DNA from: DAOUAM01 sp034433305
GTDB taxonomy: Bacteria; Chloroflexota; Dehalococcoidia; Lucifugimonadales; DAOUAM01
NCBI GenBank assembly: GCA_034433305.1
Contig: DAOUAM010000053.1
Span: 1-64,000 of the forward strand
Direction: 5' to 3'
Length of the DNA stretch: 64,000 nucleotides
Shown: in pieces, positions 25,277 through 34,039 of the stretch
Layout of the letters: each line of letters begins with the position of its first letter
Numbering within the stretch: the stretch's first letter is position 1
The notes under the pieces: generated by a model
Told to the model about the DNA's origin: nothing
Database searches by the model: none
The model's input: only the letters and a program-made list of their open reading frames with translations
Position numbers and translations under genes: made by a program

Positions 25277-25320
25277 GGCCACCGTACCTCCTTTCCTCAC
25301 CATATTGTTACTCAGTACTA

Positions 25321-25350
25321 AAATTACCCAAAACGCCTGCCCTCTGTCCA
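25321..25350 (-). promoter_or_regulatory. Possible promoter of the zinc-ribbon gene
   Basis: Minus-strand TGGACA (25345-25350), 18-nt spacer, TAATTT (25321-25326), about 45 nt before the microprotein start. The -35 is good, the -10 poor. Confidence 0.3.
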
Positions 25351-25521
25351 TATCCAGCGCAGCCCGGTGGAGCGCTCCCATGTGCCCTGGACGTTTCCCC
25401 CGAGCGCGTGGACGTGAAGCGGCCCTGGCCTCGCTGAGCAGGCCGCCGTCTAGCCCAGGAACACACGTCTCAGCCAGCCGCGTGCGCGGCCCATGTACGC
25501 CAGGGGAGTACTCCGCGCCGA

Positions 25522-25551
25522 TTGACCCTTCCTTTCCCATGGGCTTATAAT
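25522..25551 (+). promoter_or_regulatory. Sigma-70 promoter of the purine operon
   Basis: TTGACC (25522-25527), 18-nt spacer, TATAAT (25546-25551) in the 349-nt divergent gap before purF. The predicted leader is about 68 nt. No PurR box or riboswitch was recognised. Confidence 0.72.
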
Positions 25552-25625
25552 GCAACCGTGGCGACTCCGACGGGATGTGGCTCATCGGCGCCGCCGGCCG
25601 CGCATGCTAGCTGAAGGGGCCAGTA

Positions 25626-27077
25626 ATGATAGCGGAAGACCGACATCCTCGGGAGGCCTGTGGGGTGGTCGGGGTCTATTCCAGGGGCGACGACGTTGCA
25701 CGTGTCGCCTTTTTTGGTCTATACGCCCTCCAGCATAGAGGCCAGGAAAGCGTGGGCATCGCCACAGCCGATGGCCAGCGCATCCGAGTGAGGACGGCCA
25801 TGGGCCTGGTGGGACAGAGCTTCCAGGAAGAGGACCTGGCCCGCCTGATAGGCCACATCTCCGTGGGCCATACCCGCTACTCCACAACCGGCTCCAGCCA
25901 CATCCGCAACGCTCAGCCCATCATCTCGCGTGGCCCCGAAATAGAGCTGGCGCTGGCCCACAATGGCAACGTGATAAACGCCCTGGAGCTTAAGCAGGAG
26001 CTTACCCAGTTGGGCTGCACCTTCTCCGGCAGCAACGACTCGGAGATAATCGCCCACCTGATGGCTAACGCTCCCGCGTCCACCTGGGAAGAGCGCATCG
26101 CCTACTGCATGCGGCGCCTCAGGGGCGCCTACTCGCTGGCGGTGATGACCAGGGACGCCCTGCTGGGCATACGGGACCCGCTGGGCGTCAGGCCCCTGTG
26201 CATAGGCAAGCTCAACGGCGGCTGGGTCATCGCCTCGGAGACCTGTGCCCTGGACCACATCGGCGCGGAGTTTGTGCGAGAGGTACGGCCAGGGGAGGCG
26301 GTCCTGATAGACGAGAGGGGCATGCGGACGGTGTACCAGCGGGAGCCAGACGAGGCCCGCGAGGCCATGTGCATCTTCGAGTACATCTACTTCGCCCGGC
26401 CCGACAGCACCATCAATGGCAGGCTGGTGTACACCACTCGCATGGCCATGGGCGCCGAGCTCGCCCGCGAGCACCCCGTGGAGGCCGACATGGTCATTGG
26501 CATACCGGACTCGGCCATCGCCGCGGCGGTGGGCTACTCCCAGGCTTCGGGCATACCTTATGGCGAGGGGCTGGTAAAAAACCGCTACGTGGGCCGCACC
26601 TTCATCCTGCCAGACCAGCGCCTGCGCGACCTGGGCGTCCGCAGGAAGCTGAACCCGCTGCCCGACCTCATCAAGGACAAGCGCCTGGTGGTGGTGGATG
26701 ACAGCGTAGTAAGGGGCACTACGACGCCGCACGTGGTCAACCTGCTCAGGAGGGGTGGGGCCAGGGAGGTCCATCTGCGTATCTGCGCGCCGCCAATCAT
26801 GTGGCCCTGCTTCTTTGGCGTGGACATGGCTACCCGCCGCGAGTTGATTGCCGCCAATATGAGCGTCGAGGAGATCAGAAAGAGCGTGGGCGCCGATTCC
26901 CTGGGCTACCTGAGCCACACGGGCCTGGTCCGCGCCGTCGGCCTGCCCAGGGACAAGTTCTGCATGGCCTGCTTCACCGGCAAGTACCCCATTCCGGTGC
27001 AACTGGAACTGGACAAGCTGGCGCTGGAGTCCGAGGACGGCCCCACTGCGTGCATCCACACGCCAGCCCTGACCTGA
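25626..27077 (+). CDS. purF: Amidophosphoribosyltransferase
   Basis: PurF, 483 aa, makes phosphoribosylamine from PRPP and glutamine, the first step of purine synthesis. After an 11-residue propeptide the nucleophile is C12 (EACGVVGVYS). The glutaminase domain has HTRYSTTGSS and the phosphoribosyltransferase domain has VVVDDSVVRGTTTPH. Cysteines in EAMCIFEYIYFARPDS, CAPPIMWPC and FCMACFTG match the [4Fe-4S] Bacillus-type enzyme. First gene of purF-purM-purH. Confidence 0.97.
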   Translation: MIAEDRHPREACGVVGVYSRGDDVARVAFFGLYALQHRGQESVGIATADGQRIRVRTAMGLVGQSFQEEDLARLIGHISVGHTRYSTTGSSHIRNAQPIISRGPEIELALAHNGNVINALELKQELTQLGCTFSGSNDSEIIAHLMANAPASTWEERIAYCMRRLRGAYSLAVMTRDALLGIRDPLGVRPLCIGKLNGGWVIASETCALDHIGAEFVREVRPGEAVLIDERGMRTVYQREPDEAREAMCIFEYIYFARPDSTINGRLVYTTRMAMGAELAREHPVEADMVIGIPDSAIAAAVGYSQASGIPYGEGLVKNRYVGRTFILPDQRLRDLGVRRKLNPLPDLIKDKRLVVVDDSVVRGTTTPHVVNLLRRGGAREVHLRICAPPIMWPCFFGVDMATRRELIAANMSVEEIRKSVGADSLGYLSHTGLVRAVGLPRDKFCMACFTGKYPIPVQLELDKLALESEDGPTACIHTPALT

Positions 27078-27143
27078 GGCGCTGGCCGAAAGCTCTCACT
27101 GCGGCCCCAACGGAAGCAGCCTCGCCCCGTTGAGAGACAGACC

Positions 27144-28157
27144 ATGACCGAAATGACCTATAGAGCAGCAGGTGTCAACCTCGACGCTGCCCAGGCAGTC
27201 AAGCGCAGGATAAAGGACATAGTAGCCCCCACCTACACGCCCGACGTCCTGGGCGGCGTGGGCGGCTTCGGCGCTTTGTTCCAGCTTGCCGGGTACAGGG
27301 AGCCGGTGCTGGTCTCCAGCACAGACGGCGTCGGCACCAAGCTCAAGCTGGCTACCATGATGGGCCGTTACGACACAGTGGGCATTGACCTGGTCAACGC
27401 CTGCATAAATGACGTTGTCGTGTGCGGTGCCAGGCCCCTCTTCTTCCTGGACTACATAGCCGTGGGCAGACTGCAGCCCGACGTGGTGGAAACGCTGGTG
27501 GCGGGGATGGCCCAGGCCTGCAAGGCGGCAGGCTGCGCCCTCATCGGAGGGGAGACGGCCCAGATGCCCGGCCTGTACGCCGAGTCCGACTTCGACCTGG
27601 CCGGGTTCGTGGTGGGTGTGGTGGAGAAGAGCGCCATACCGGACTTCTCCACCATCAAAGAAGGCGACACCCTCCTGGGCATCCCTTCCAATGGCCTGCA
27701 CACCAACGGGTACTCCCTGGCCCGCCGGATACTGGGCCTGGACCAGGACCCCTCGCCGCTCAGGGAGTCCGTGCCTGGGCTGGGCCAGACGCTGGGAGAG
27801 GCGCTGCTGACTCCACACCGTGGGTACTACCCCCTGCTGGAGCCGGTGTTCCCGCTGGTCAAAGGCATGGCGCACATTACTGGCGGCGGGCTGGTGGAAA
27901 ACGTGCCACGCGTGCTGCCGGATGGCCTGGGCGCGGCCTTCGACACAGCCACCTGGGACGTCCCGCCCATCTTCAGGCTGCTCCAGGAGCGAGGCAACGT
28001 CTCGCGGGACGAGATGTTCCGCGTCTTCAACATGGGCCTGGGCGTCGTCCTGGTCTGCGAACCAGCCAGGGCCAGACGCATCATATCCCTGCTGCCAGAG
28101 GCCAGGGTAGTCGGAAGCGTGGTAAGGGCACAGGGTGAGCAGAGAGTGTTTGTCTAG
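27144..28157 (+). CDS. purM: Phosphoribosylformylglycinamidine cyclo-ligase
   Basis: PurM, 337 aa, closes the imidazole ring to form AIR using ATP. The signatures STDGVGTKLKLATMMGRYDT, GGETAQMPG and HITGGGLVENVPRVLP are complete. It sits 66 nt after purF and four bases before purH. Confidence 0.97.
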   Translation: MTEMTYRAAGVNLDAAQAVKRRIKDIVAPTYTPDVLGGVGGFGALFQLAGYREPVLVSSTDGVGTKLKLATMMGRYDTVGIDLVNACINDVVVCGARPLFFLDYIAVGRLQPDVVETLVAGMAQACKAAGCALIGGETAQMPGLYAESDFDLAGFVVGVVEKSAIPDFSTIKEGDTLLGIPSNGLHTNGYSLARRILGLDQDPSPLRESVPGLGQTLGEALLTPHRGYYPLLEPVFPLVKGMAHITGGGLVENVPRVLPDGLGAAFDTATWDVPPIFRLLQERGNVSRDEMFRVFNMGLGVVLVCEPARARRIISLLPEARVVGSVVRAQGEQRVFV

Positions 28158-28161
28158 TCCC

Positions 28162-29703
28162 ATGAAGGCGCTGCTTAGCGTATATGACAAGAACGGCATC
28201 GTGGACTTCGCCAGGGCGCTGCTGAGCGCCGGTCTGGAGTTGGTGAGCACTGGCCGCACCCACAGCACGCTGACCGAGGCGGGGCTGCCTGTCCAGCAGG
28301 TCTCGGACCTGACAGGCTTCCCCGAAATCCTGGACGGGCGCGTGAAGACGCTGCATCCAAAGGTGCATGGGGGCATCCTGGCGCGCCGGGACGTGGCCAG
28401 CCACGCGGCCCAGCTTGCCCAGCACCGCATTGAGGCCATTGACCTGGTGGCGGTGAACCTTTATCCCTTCGTGGAGACGGTCAGCCGGCCGGGCGTGACG
28501 CTGGAAGAGGCCCTGGAGAACATAGATATAGGCGGGCCGGCCATGGTCCGCGCGGCGGCCAAGAACTTCCCCCACGTGGTCGTGGTAGTGGACCCGGGCG
28601 ACTATGGCTGGATCGCCGAGCGGCTGTCCAGGGCCGCCGGCAGCGAGGCCCCGCTGGCGCTGGTGACGCTGGAGGAGCGCAGGGCGCTGGCCCGCAAGGC
28701 CTTCCAGCACGTCGCCCTGTACGACACCGCCGTCGCCCAGTACCTGGGCCATGGCGACCTGCTCTCCAGCGCCGAGGTCACGCTGGGCTACAGGAAGCTG
28801 TCCGACCTGCGCTACGGCGAGAACCCTCACCAGCGCGCCTCGCTCTACGCCGACGTGCTCTCCACGGGGGGCATCGTCCGGGCGAAGCAGCTCCACGGGC
28901 AGGAGTTGTCCTTCAACAACATCCTGGACGCCGATGCCGCCTGGCGGGTCGTGTCCGAGTTCCGAGACAACGCCGTGGCGGTCATAAAGCACAACAACCC
29001 CTGCGGCCTGGCCGTGCATCCTGACCAGCCCACGGCCTACCGCCGCGCCTACGAAGGCGACACCGTCTCCGCCTATGGCGGCATAGTCGGCTTCAACCGC
29101 GTGGTGACCGCGGCCACCGCCGAGGCCATGCGGGGCGTGTTCTACGAGGTCATCGTGGCGCCAGGGTACGAGTCGGGGGCACTGGAGGCGCTTCGCCGAC
29201 GCCGGGCCAGGGTGCTGGAGGTAACGCCCGAGGCGGGCCTGGTGAAGCGCCTGGACGTCCGTCGCGTCTCCGGTGGTGCGCTGCTCCAGGAGTCCGACGA
29301 CGTGGAGGAAGATGCCACTTCATGGAGGGTGGTCACCCGGCGCCAGCCAACGGAGACAGAGTTGGCGGACTTGCTCTTCGCCTGGAAGGCTTGCAAGCAC
29401 GTCAAGTCCAACGCTATTGTGCTGGCCAGGGACAGCACCCTGGTAGGCATGGGAGCGGGCCAGCCCAACCGCGTGACCAGCGTCCACCTGGCGCTGCGCG
29501 CCGCCGGGGAGAGGGCCAGGGGCAGCGTGCTGGCTTCGGATGCCTTCTTCCCCTTCGCCGACAACGTAGAACTGGCCGGGCAGGGCGGCATAACCGCCAT
29601 AGTCCAGCCCGGCGGCTCCATCCGGGACGAGGAGGTCGTCGCCGCCGCCAACCGTCTCAACCTGGCGATGGTCTTTACTGGCATACGCCACTTCAGGCAC
29701 TAG
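28162..29703 (+). CDS. purH: Bifunctional AICAR transformylase / IMP cyclohydrolase
   Basis: PurH, 513 aa, carries out the last two steps to IMP. The N-terminal IMP cyclohydrolase domain includes RVKTLHPKVHGGILARR and NIDIGGPAMVRAAAKN. The transformylase domain has the motif KHNNPCGLA with its catalytic Lys-His pair, then SDAFFPFADNVE. The ATG at 28162 (MKALLSVYDKNGI) fits the family; a GTG inside purM is less likely. No ribosome site is obvious, consistent with coupling to purM four bases away. Confidence 0.96.
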   Translation: MKALLSVYDKNGIVDFARALLSAGLELVSTGRTHSTLTEAGLPVQQVSDLTGFPEILDGRVKTLHPKVHGGILARRDVASHAAQLAQHRIEAIDLVAVNLYPFVETVSRPGVTLEEALENIDIGGPAMVRAAAKNFPHVVVVVDPGDYGWIAERLSRAAGSEAPLALVTLEERRALARKAFQHVALYDTAVAQYLGHGDLLSSAEVTLGYRKLSDLRYGENPHQRASLYADVLSTGGIVRAKQLHGQELSFNNILDADAAWRVVSEFRDNAVAVIKHNNPCGLAVHPDQPTAYRRAYEGDTVSAYGGIVGFNRVVTAATAEAMRGVFYEVIVAPGYESGALEALRRRRARVLEVTPEAGLVKRLDVRRVSGGALLQESDDVEEDATSWRVVTRRQPTETELADLLFAWKACKHVKSNAIVLARDSTLVGMGAGQPNRVTSVHLALRAAGERARGSVLASDAFFPFADNVELAGQGGITAIVQPGGSIRDEEVVAAANRLNLAMVFTGIRHFRH

Positions 29704-29750
29704 GCGGATGGCCGATTCTGTTTGAATTCGCTACATAAGGAAGGCCATCC

Positions 29751-29808
29751 TGTAGGGGCATGCCTCGTGCCTGCCCTGGCCCTGGGCAACCACAAGGGTT
29801 GCCCCTAC
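29751..29808. repeat. Palindromic intergenic repeat element
   Basis: GTAGGGGCA at 29752-29760 pairs with TGCCCCTAC at 29800-29808, and an inner hairpin pairs 29784-29791 with 29797-29804. It resembles a small mobile or REP-like element rather than gene sequence. It lies between purH and the GT2 gene, ending just before that gene's ribosome site. Confidence 0.6.
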
Positions 29809-29826
29809 TCAAAGAAAGGTAGTCCT

Positions 29827-30588
29827 GTGTCCACTTCCCTGGATGTTGTCATACCCGTCCTGAACGAGGAGCGAGACCTGCCGCCCAGCGTGAGCAGGCT
29901 CAGGGAGTTCCTGTCTGCCCGGATGGGTGGCTACCAGTGGCGCATTGTCGTCGCCGACAACGGCTCCACCGACTCGACCCTGGACATCGCCAGGCGCATG
30001 GCGGCTGAGGACTCGCGCATCGGGTACATCCGGCTGGAGCAGCGCGGGCGTGGACGGGCCGTGCGCAAGGCGTGGCTGGAGAGCAGCGCCGATGTAGTGT
30101 GCTACATGGACGTGGACCTGTCCACGGACCTGGAGTACCTGCCCGCGCTGGTGGAGGCCATCAGCGCCCAGGGCTACGACCTGGCCATCGGCTCGCGGCT
30201 CAAGAAGGGCGCCCAGGTCACAGGTCGCTCCCTGAAGCGGGAGTTCTTCTCCAGGGCCTACAGCCTGACCTTCAGGACAATGTTCCAGACGCGGTTCCAG
30301 GATGCCCAGTGCGGGTTCAAGGCCATATCGCGCCAGGCCGCCCGGGAGCTGCTGCCCCTGGTACAGGACACGGGCTGGTTCTTCGATACCGAGCTGCTCA
30401 TTCTGGCCGAGAAGAACGGCTACAGGATCATGGAAGTGCCCGTAAGGTGGACAGACGACCCGGACACGCGGGTGAAGGTGCTGCGCACAGCCTACCTGGA
30501 CCTGAAGGGGCTGCTCAGGCTGCGCTTCGGCGGCCTGCGGCGGGCATCCCGGGAGATCCAGGCCCAGCGCCATCCGAGCCAGGTTTAG
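29827..30588 (+). CDS. Glycosyltransferase family 2 (dolichyl-phosphate mannosyl/glucosyltransferase-like)
   Basis: A 253-aa GT-A enzyme. DVVIPVLNEERDLPPSV starts the fold, DNGSTDST holds a nucleotide-binding acidic residue, and DVDLSTDLEY is the metal-binding DxD region. The GFKAISR and FFDTELLILAEKNGY segments match DPM1/ALG5-type enzymes that transfer a sugar to a polyprenyl phosphate. No membrane segment is obvious. The GTG at 29827 follows AAAGG at 7 nt. The in-frame sequence further upstream is a repeat element. Confidence 0.87.
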   Translation: MSTSLDVVIPVLNEERDLPPSVSRLREFLSARMGGYQWRIVVADNGSTDSTLDIARRMAAEDSRIGYIRLEQRGRGRAVRKAWLESSADVVCYMDVDLSTDLEYLPALVEAISAQGYDLAIGSRLKKGAQVTGRSLKREFFSRAYSLTFRTMFQTRFQDAQCGFKAISRQAARELLPLVQDTGWFFDTELLILAEKNGYRIMEVPVRWTDDPDTRVKVLRTAYLDLKGLLRLRFGGLRRASREIQAQRHPSQV

Positions 30589-30639
30589 CATGGGGCAGAC
30601 CAGACAATTCTTTAGATTAGCGCGGTGCCACCGCTGGCC

Positions 30640-30668
30640 TTGCAGACCGGTTGAGCGCAAGCTAACAT
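30640..30668 (+). promoter_or_regulatory. Candidate promoter of the NAD-salvage pair
   Basis: TTGCAG (30640-30645), 17-nt spacer, TAACAT (30663-30668), about 37 nt from predicted start to the isochorismatase-family ATG. Confidence 0.45.
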
Positions 30669-30711
30669 AGTTATCTCGGAAGCCGGGCAACTTCTTGTGG
30701 AGGCGGTAAGT

Positions 30712-31254
30712 ATGGCCAATGTGGTGCTGGTGGTTGACATGCTCAACGGGTTCCTGGAGCCAGGCCATAACCTGTACTGCGGTGACGACGCCCGCAAGAT
30801 TATACCCAACGTGCAGCGACTCATCGAGTCGGAGCAGGCCAGAGGCTCCAGGGTCTTTTTTATCTGCGATACCCACGACCCGGACGACCTGGAGTTCAAG
30901 ATGTTCCCGGTACACTGCGTGCGGGGCACCCGCGAGTCAGAGGTCATACCTGAGCTTGCGCGCTACAAGGGAGAGACTATCCGCAAGCGTCGGTACAGCG
31001 CCTTCTTCGAGACCGACCTGGAGCGCCGCCTGGCGGAGCTACGGCCAGAGAAGGTTATAATCTGCGGCGTGTGCACCGACATCTGCGTTATGCACACCGC
31101 CGCCGACGCACGCAACCGCGACTACCCGGTGGAGGTGCCCGTTAACTGCGTGGCCACCTTCGACCCCGAAGCCCACAGGTACGCGCTGCGCCACATGGAG
31201 AAAATCCTCGGCTGCAAGCTGGTGCCGGAGCCGGCCGTAAGGGCCGCCAGATGA
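30712..31254 (+). CDS. pncA: Nicotinamidase (isochorismatase family)
   Basis: A 180-aa cysteine hydrolase. The catalytic triad is visible as D9 (VVDMLNGF), K92 (RKRRYSAF) and C125 (TDICVMHTA). The nicotinamidase metal ligands fit D53, H55 and H68. Together with the next gene, a nicotinate phosphoribosyltransferase, this identifies it as nicotinamidase: nicotinamide is deamidated to nicotinate for NAD salvage. GGAGG lies 8 nt before the ATG. Confidence 0.88.
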   Translation: MANVVLVVDMLNGFLEPGHNLYCGDDARKIIPNVQRLIESEQARGSRVFFICDTHDPDDLEFKMFPVHCVRGTRESEVIPELARYKGETIRKRRYSAFFETDLERRLAELRPEKVIICGVCTDICVMHTAADARNRDYPVEVPVNCVATFDPEAHRYALRHMEKILGCKLVPEPAVRAAR

Positions 31255-31322
31255 AGTCAGTGGCCTCCTGCTCCCCGTGGGCCGTCCTATGCCTTACTCT
31301 TTCCTGGTACTGGTGAGAATAC

Positions 31323-32321
31323 ATGGTAAACCCCGAATTTGACATAAGACCGGCCGTCCTGGTTGGCGAGACCGCCAACGTACACCTGCAACGCGCCCTC
31401 ACAGTCTTGCGCAACGAGGGCATCAACCCGCCGGTCACAATGGAGTTCTATCCGCGCACAAAAGGCGTGCTGTGCGGAGTCAAGGAGGCGCGGGCCTTGC
31501 TGGCCAAAGTGCTTCCCGAAGCAGGCTCCGAGGTCTGGGCGCTGGAGGAGGGAGAGGCCGTGGCGGCCAGCGAGGTCGTCCTGCGTGTCAAGGCCCCCTA
31601 TGGCTCCTTCGGGCTGTACGAGACTGCTATAACAGGCATCCTCTCCAGTTGTACCGGCTGGGCCAGCGCCGCGCGCCAGTGCGCCGAGGCCGCGCAGGGC
31701 ATACCAGTGGTCTCCCTGGCCGCCAGGTACTCCCACCCCTCCATCGCGGGCATTGTGGACTATGCGGCAGTTATAGGCGGCTGCGTGTCTTGCTCCTCCG
31801 CGCTGGGAGCCAAGCTGTCCGGGGTCACTCCCTCGGGCAACATGCCCTATGCCCTGCCTCTTCTCATGGGCGACACGGTGAAGGCCATCCAGAGCTTCGA
31901 CCGCCACATGCCCCAGGAGGTGCCCAGGGTGGCCCTGATAGACACCTTCAAGGACGAGGCGGAGGAAGCCCTTAACGTGGCCCGCGCCCTGAAGGAAAAG
32001 CTGCGGGGCGTCTGGCTCAGCACGGCCAGGGAGCGTGGCGGCGTCACGCCGGACCTGGTGAAGGAGCTACGGGGCCGGCTGGACCAGGCCGGTTTCCGCC
32101 ACGTGGAGCTGTGGGTCAGCGGCGGCGTCACACCCGAGCGCATACGCCACTTCGCCGAAAACAACGCGCCGGTCAACGGCTTCGGCGTGGGCGCCTACAT
32201 CTGCCGCGCCGGCCCGGTGGAGTTCGCCGCCGACATACAGGAGGTGGAGGGCAAGCCCATCAGCAGGAGGGGACGCATTCCGGGCATCACGCCCAGTCCG
32301 CGCCTCAATCGCGTCATGTAG
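31323..32321 (+). CDS. pncB: Nicotinate phosphoribosyltransferase
   Basis: A 332-aa enzyme of the shorter prokaryotic NAPRTase type with the NadC-like fold. It joins nicotinate and PRPP to form nicotinate mononucleotide. Visible features are GLYETAITGILSSCTGWAS, RYSHPSIAGIVDYAA, GVWLSTARERGGVTPDLV and the C-terminal VSGGVTPERIRHFAEN with GVGAYI. It follows pncA by 68 nt. Its 3' end overlaps the convergent tilS by eight bases. Confidence 0.9.
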   Translation: MVNPEFDIRPAVLVGETANVHLQRALTVLRNEGINPPVTMEFYPRTKGVLCGVKEARALLAKVLPEAGSEVWALEEGEAVAASEVVLRVKAPYGSFGLYETAITGILSSCTGWASAARQCAEAAQGIPVVSLAARYSHPSIAGIVDYAAVIGGCVSCSSALGAKLSGVTPSGNMPYALPLLMGDTVKAIQSFDRHMPQEVPRVALIDTFKDEAEEALNVARALKEKLRGVWLSTARERGGVTPDLVKELRGRLDQAGFRHVELWVSGGVTPERIRHFAENNAPVNGFGVGAYICRAGPVEFAADIQEVEGKPISRRGRIPGITPSPRLNRVM

Positions 32322-33780
32322 GGCTGAACTCTATCTGTAGCTCCTGGCTGGTGCCCTCCGTCACCCTGGCCCATTCAGCAATGCGCCAGCCCACGACCCA
32401 GGCGATGCCCCTGGGCGCCACCACCAGCGGGATGCGGTCGCGCCACGGCCTGGGCACCCTGGCATCCACCATGAAGTCCTGCAGCTTCTTGCTCTCACCC
32501 ATGCCCAGGGGCTGGAAGCGGTCGCCCGGCCGGCGAGGGCGCACCCGCAGCTCGCCCCCCATCGCCGCGTAGTCGAAGCGGGCGAAGGTGCCATCTGGGG
32601 CGTGGGCAAGGGCGGAGGCTATGCCAGCACCCTCGCCTCGTCTGGCCAGGCGTACCGTGACACGCCAGCCCGGGACTGCTGTCTCCCCTGGCACCTGGAG
32701 CCTGTATTCCCCTTCCAGCGGCGGCAGCGGGCAGCTTTCCTCGCCAGACCTGGCCAGCGTGGCCTGGCCGTAGCTGACGGCAAAGCTCAGGCCACCTGGC
32801 AGGGCCAGGGACTTCCCAGCCGGCCCGGCCATCAGCCGCACCATTTCCTCCACGTGTACCTGTTGGACGCCCTCCAGGTCTCCCTTCATTTCCAGCACGG
32901 CGCGCCTGAGCAGGTGGCCCTGGATGGCATCAGGCAGGGCGGAGAAGGCGGCCCTGCTGAGGGCCAGGACTCCTTCCCCCTGGCGCGCCACGACCACGGG
33001 CCACACCCTCTCCACCTCGGCCTCCAGGTAGGCCAGGTCGCGGGCCACGGACCTGGAAAGCCGCAGGAGGGCGTCCCTGATAGCGGGGTTGGACTGCTGG
33101 AGCAGTGGCACCAGTTGCAGCCTGATGCGGTTGCGGGCCACGTCGGCGTACAGATTGGACTCGTCCTGGCGAGGCGACAGGCCCAGGGCCTGGCAGTAGG
33201 CCAGCGTTTCCTTCCTGGTGACCTCCAGCATGGGCCGCGCCAGCACGACGCTCCTGCCATCGAAGACGTGGCGGGACAACGGCGCCATCCCGCGCAGGCC
33301 CGTAAGGCCGCTGCCGCGCACCAGGTGGAGCAGGACGGTCTCGGCCTGGTCATCGGCGGTGTGGCCGAGGGCCACGGCGTCGGCCCGCTGCTCCACCGCC
33401 ACCCTGGCCAGGAAGGCGTAGCGCACCTGCCGCGCGGCCTGCTCCAGCGAGAGGCGGTGCTCTCGCCGGTAGGCCGCCACGTCAGCGGCCTCCACCGTGC
33501 CAGGGACGCCCAGGGCGCGGAATGTCTCCGCGACGAACATGGCGTCCTCCTCCGAGGCGCGGCCGCGCAGCCGGTGGTCCAGGTGGGCGCCGTGGAGCCG
33601 CAGCCCCAGGTCAGCCCGCAGGCGGTGCAGGGCGTAGAGCAGCGCCAGCGAGTCAGGCCCGCCGGACACGGCGACCACCAGGAGCTTGCCGCCGGCCAGG
33701 CCGCTCCGCTCCAGGGCAGCCTTCACCCGGCGCTCCAGGCGGACGATGGCTTGCTGGTCAGTCTGTGGTCTCGGACCCAT
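32314..33780 (-). CDS. tilS: tRNA(Ile)-lysidine synthase
   Basis: TilS, 488 aa, converts C34 of the CAU-anticodon tRNA-Ile to lysidine so it reads AUA. The PP-loop AVSGGPDSLALLYAL, HLDHRLRG and LGHTADDQAETVLLHLVRGS are diagnostic. The C-terminal domain has GELRVRPRRPGDRFQPLG and KKLQDFMVDARVPR. I start at the ATG at 33780; in-frame codons up to 33852 are possible but lie outside the conserved region. Confidence 0.95.
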   Translation of the reverse strand: MGPRPQTDQQAIVRLERRVKAALERSGLAGGKLLVVAVSGGPDSLALLYALHRLRADLGLRLHGAHLDHRLRGRASEEDAMFVAETFRALGVPGTVEAADVAAYRREHRLSLEQAARQVRYAFLARVAVEQRADAVALGHTADDQAETVLLHLVRGSGLTGLRGMAPLSRHVFDGRSVVLARPMLEVTRKETLAYCQALGLSPRQDESNLYADVARNRIRLQLVPLLQQSNPAIRDALLRLSRSVARDLAYLEAEVERVWPVVVARQGEGVLALSRAAFSALPDAIQGHLLRRAVLEMKGDLEGVQQVHVEEMVRLMAGPAGKSLALPGGLSFAVSYGQATLARSGEESCPLPPLEGEYRLQVPGETAVPGWRVTVRLARRGEGAGIASALAHAPDGTFARFDYAAMGGELRVRPRRPGDRFQPLGMGESKKLQDFMVDARVPRPWRDRIPLVVAPRGIAWVVGWRIAEWARVTEGTSQELQIEFSPT

Positions 33781-33892
33781 GAGGGCACCGCCTGTAGCAC
33801 CTTGAATTGCGTCTGGAAAGGGGTAAGGTGACCAGCCATTCATGACGAACACTCAGCCTGAAAACGCTCTGGTAGTGCGTCAACATATTCTT

Positions 33893-34024
33893 GATGAAGG
33901 GCTTCACCCTCATCCCAACCTTCTCCCGTCAAGGGAGAAGGGGTATTTCCTCTCTCCTGGCGGGAGAGGACTGAACCTGCCCTGAGCCTGCCGAAGGAGT
34001 GAGGGGGAAACGCCCCGTCAAAAT
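33893..34024. repeat. Dispersed hairpin repeat (CCTGAGCCTGCCGAAGGA family), copy A
   Basis: This intergenic block has a perfect 9-bp hairpin (33919-33927 with 33933-33941), a second short hairpin at 33952-33967, and the word CCTGAGCCTGCCGAAGGA at 33981-33998. The same word recurs in the block at 41.8 kb. It fills the gap between tilS and the phosphatase gene; no coding frame is credible. Confidence 0.6.
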
Positions 34025-34039
34025 CTAGTTGACACAGCA

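Noticed and set aside
25277..25585. 133-aa reading of the frame containing the zinc ribbon
   Set aside because: The first 103 residues look non-coding; the strong ribosome site marks the short start.
25719..27059. 446-aa minus-strand open frame inside purF
   Set aside because: Mirror of the purF codons; the composition is typical of an antisense shadow.
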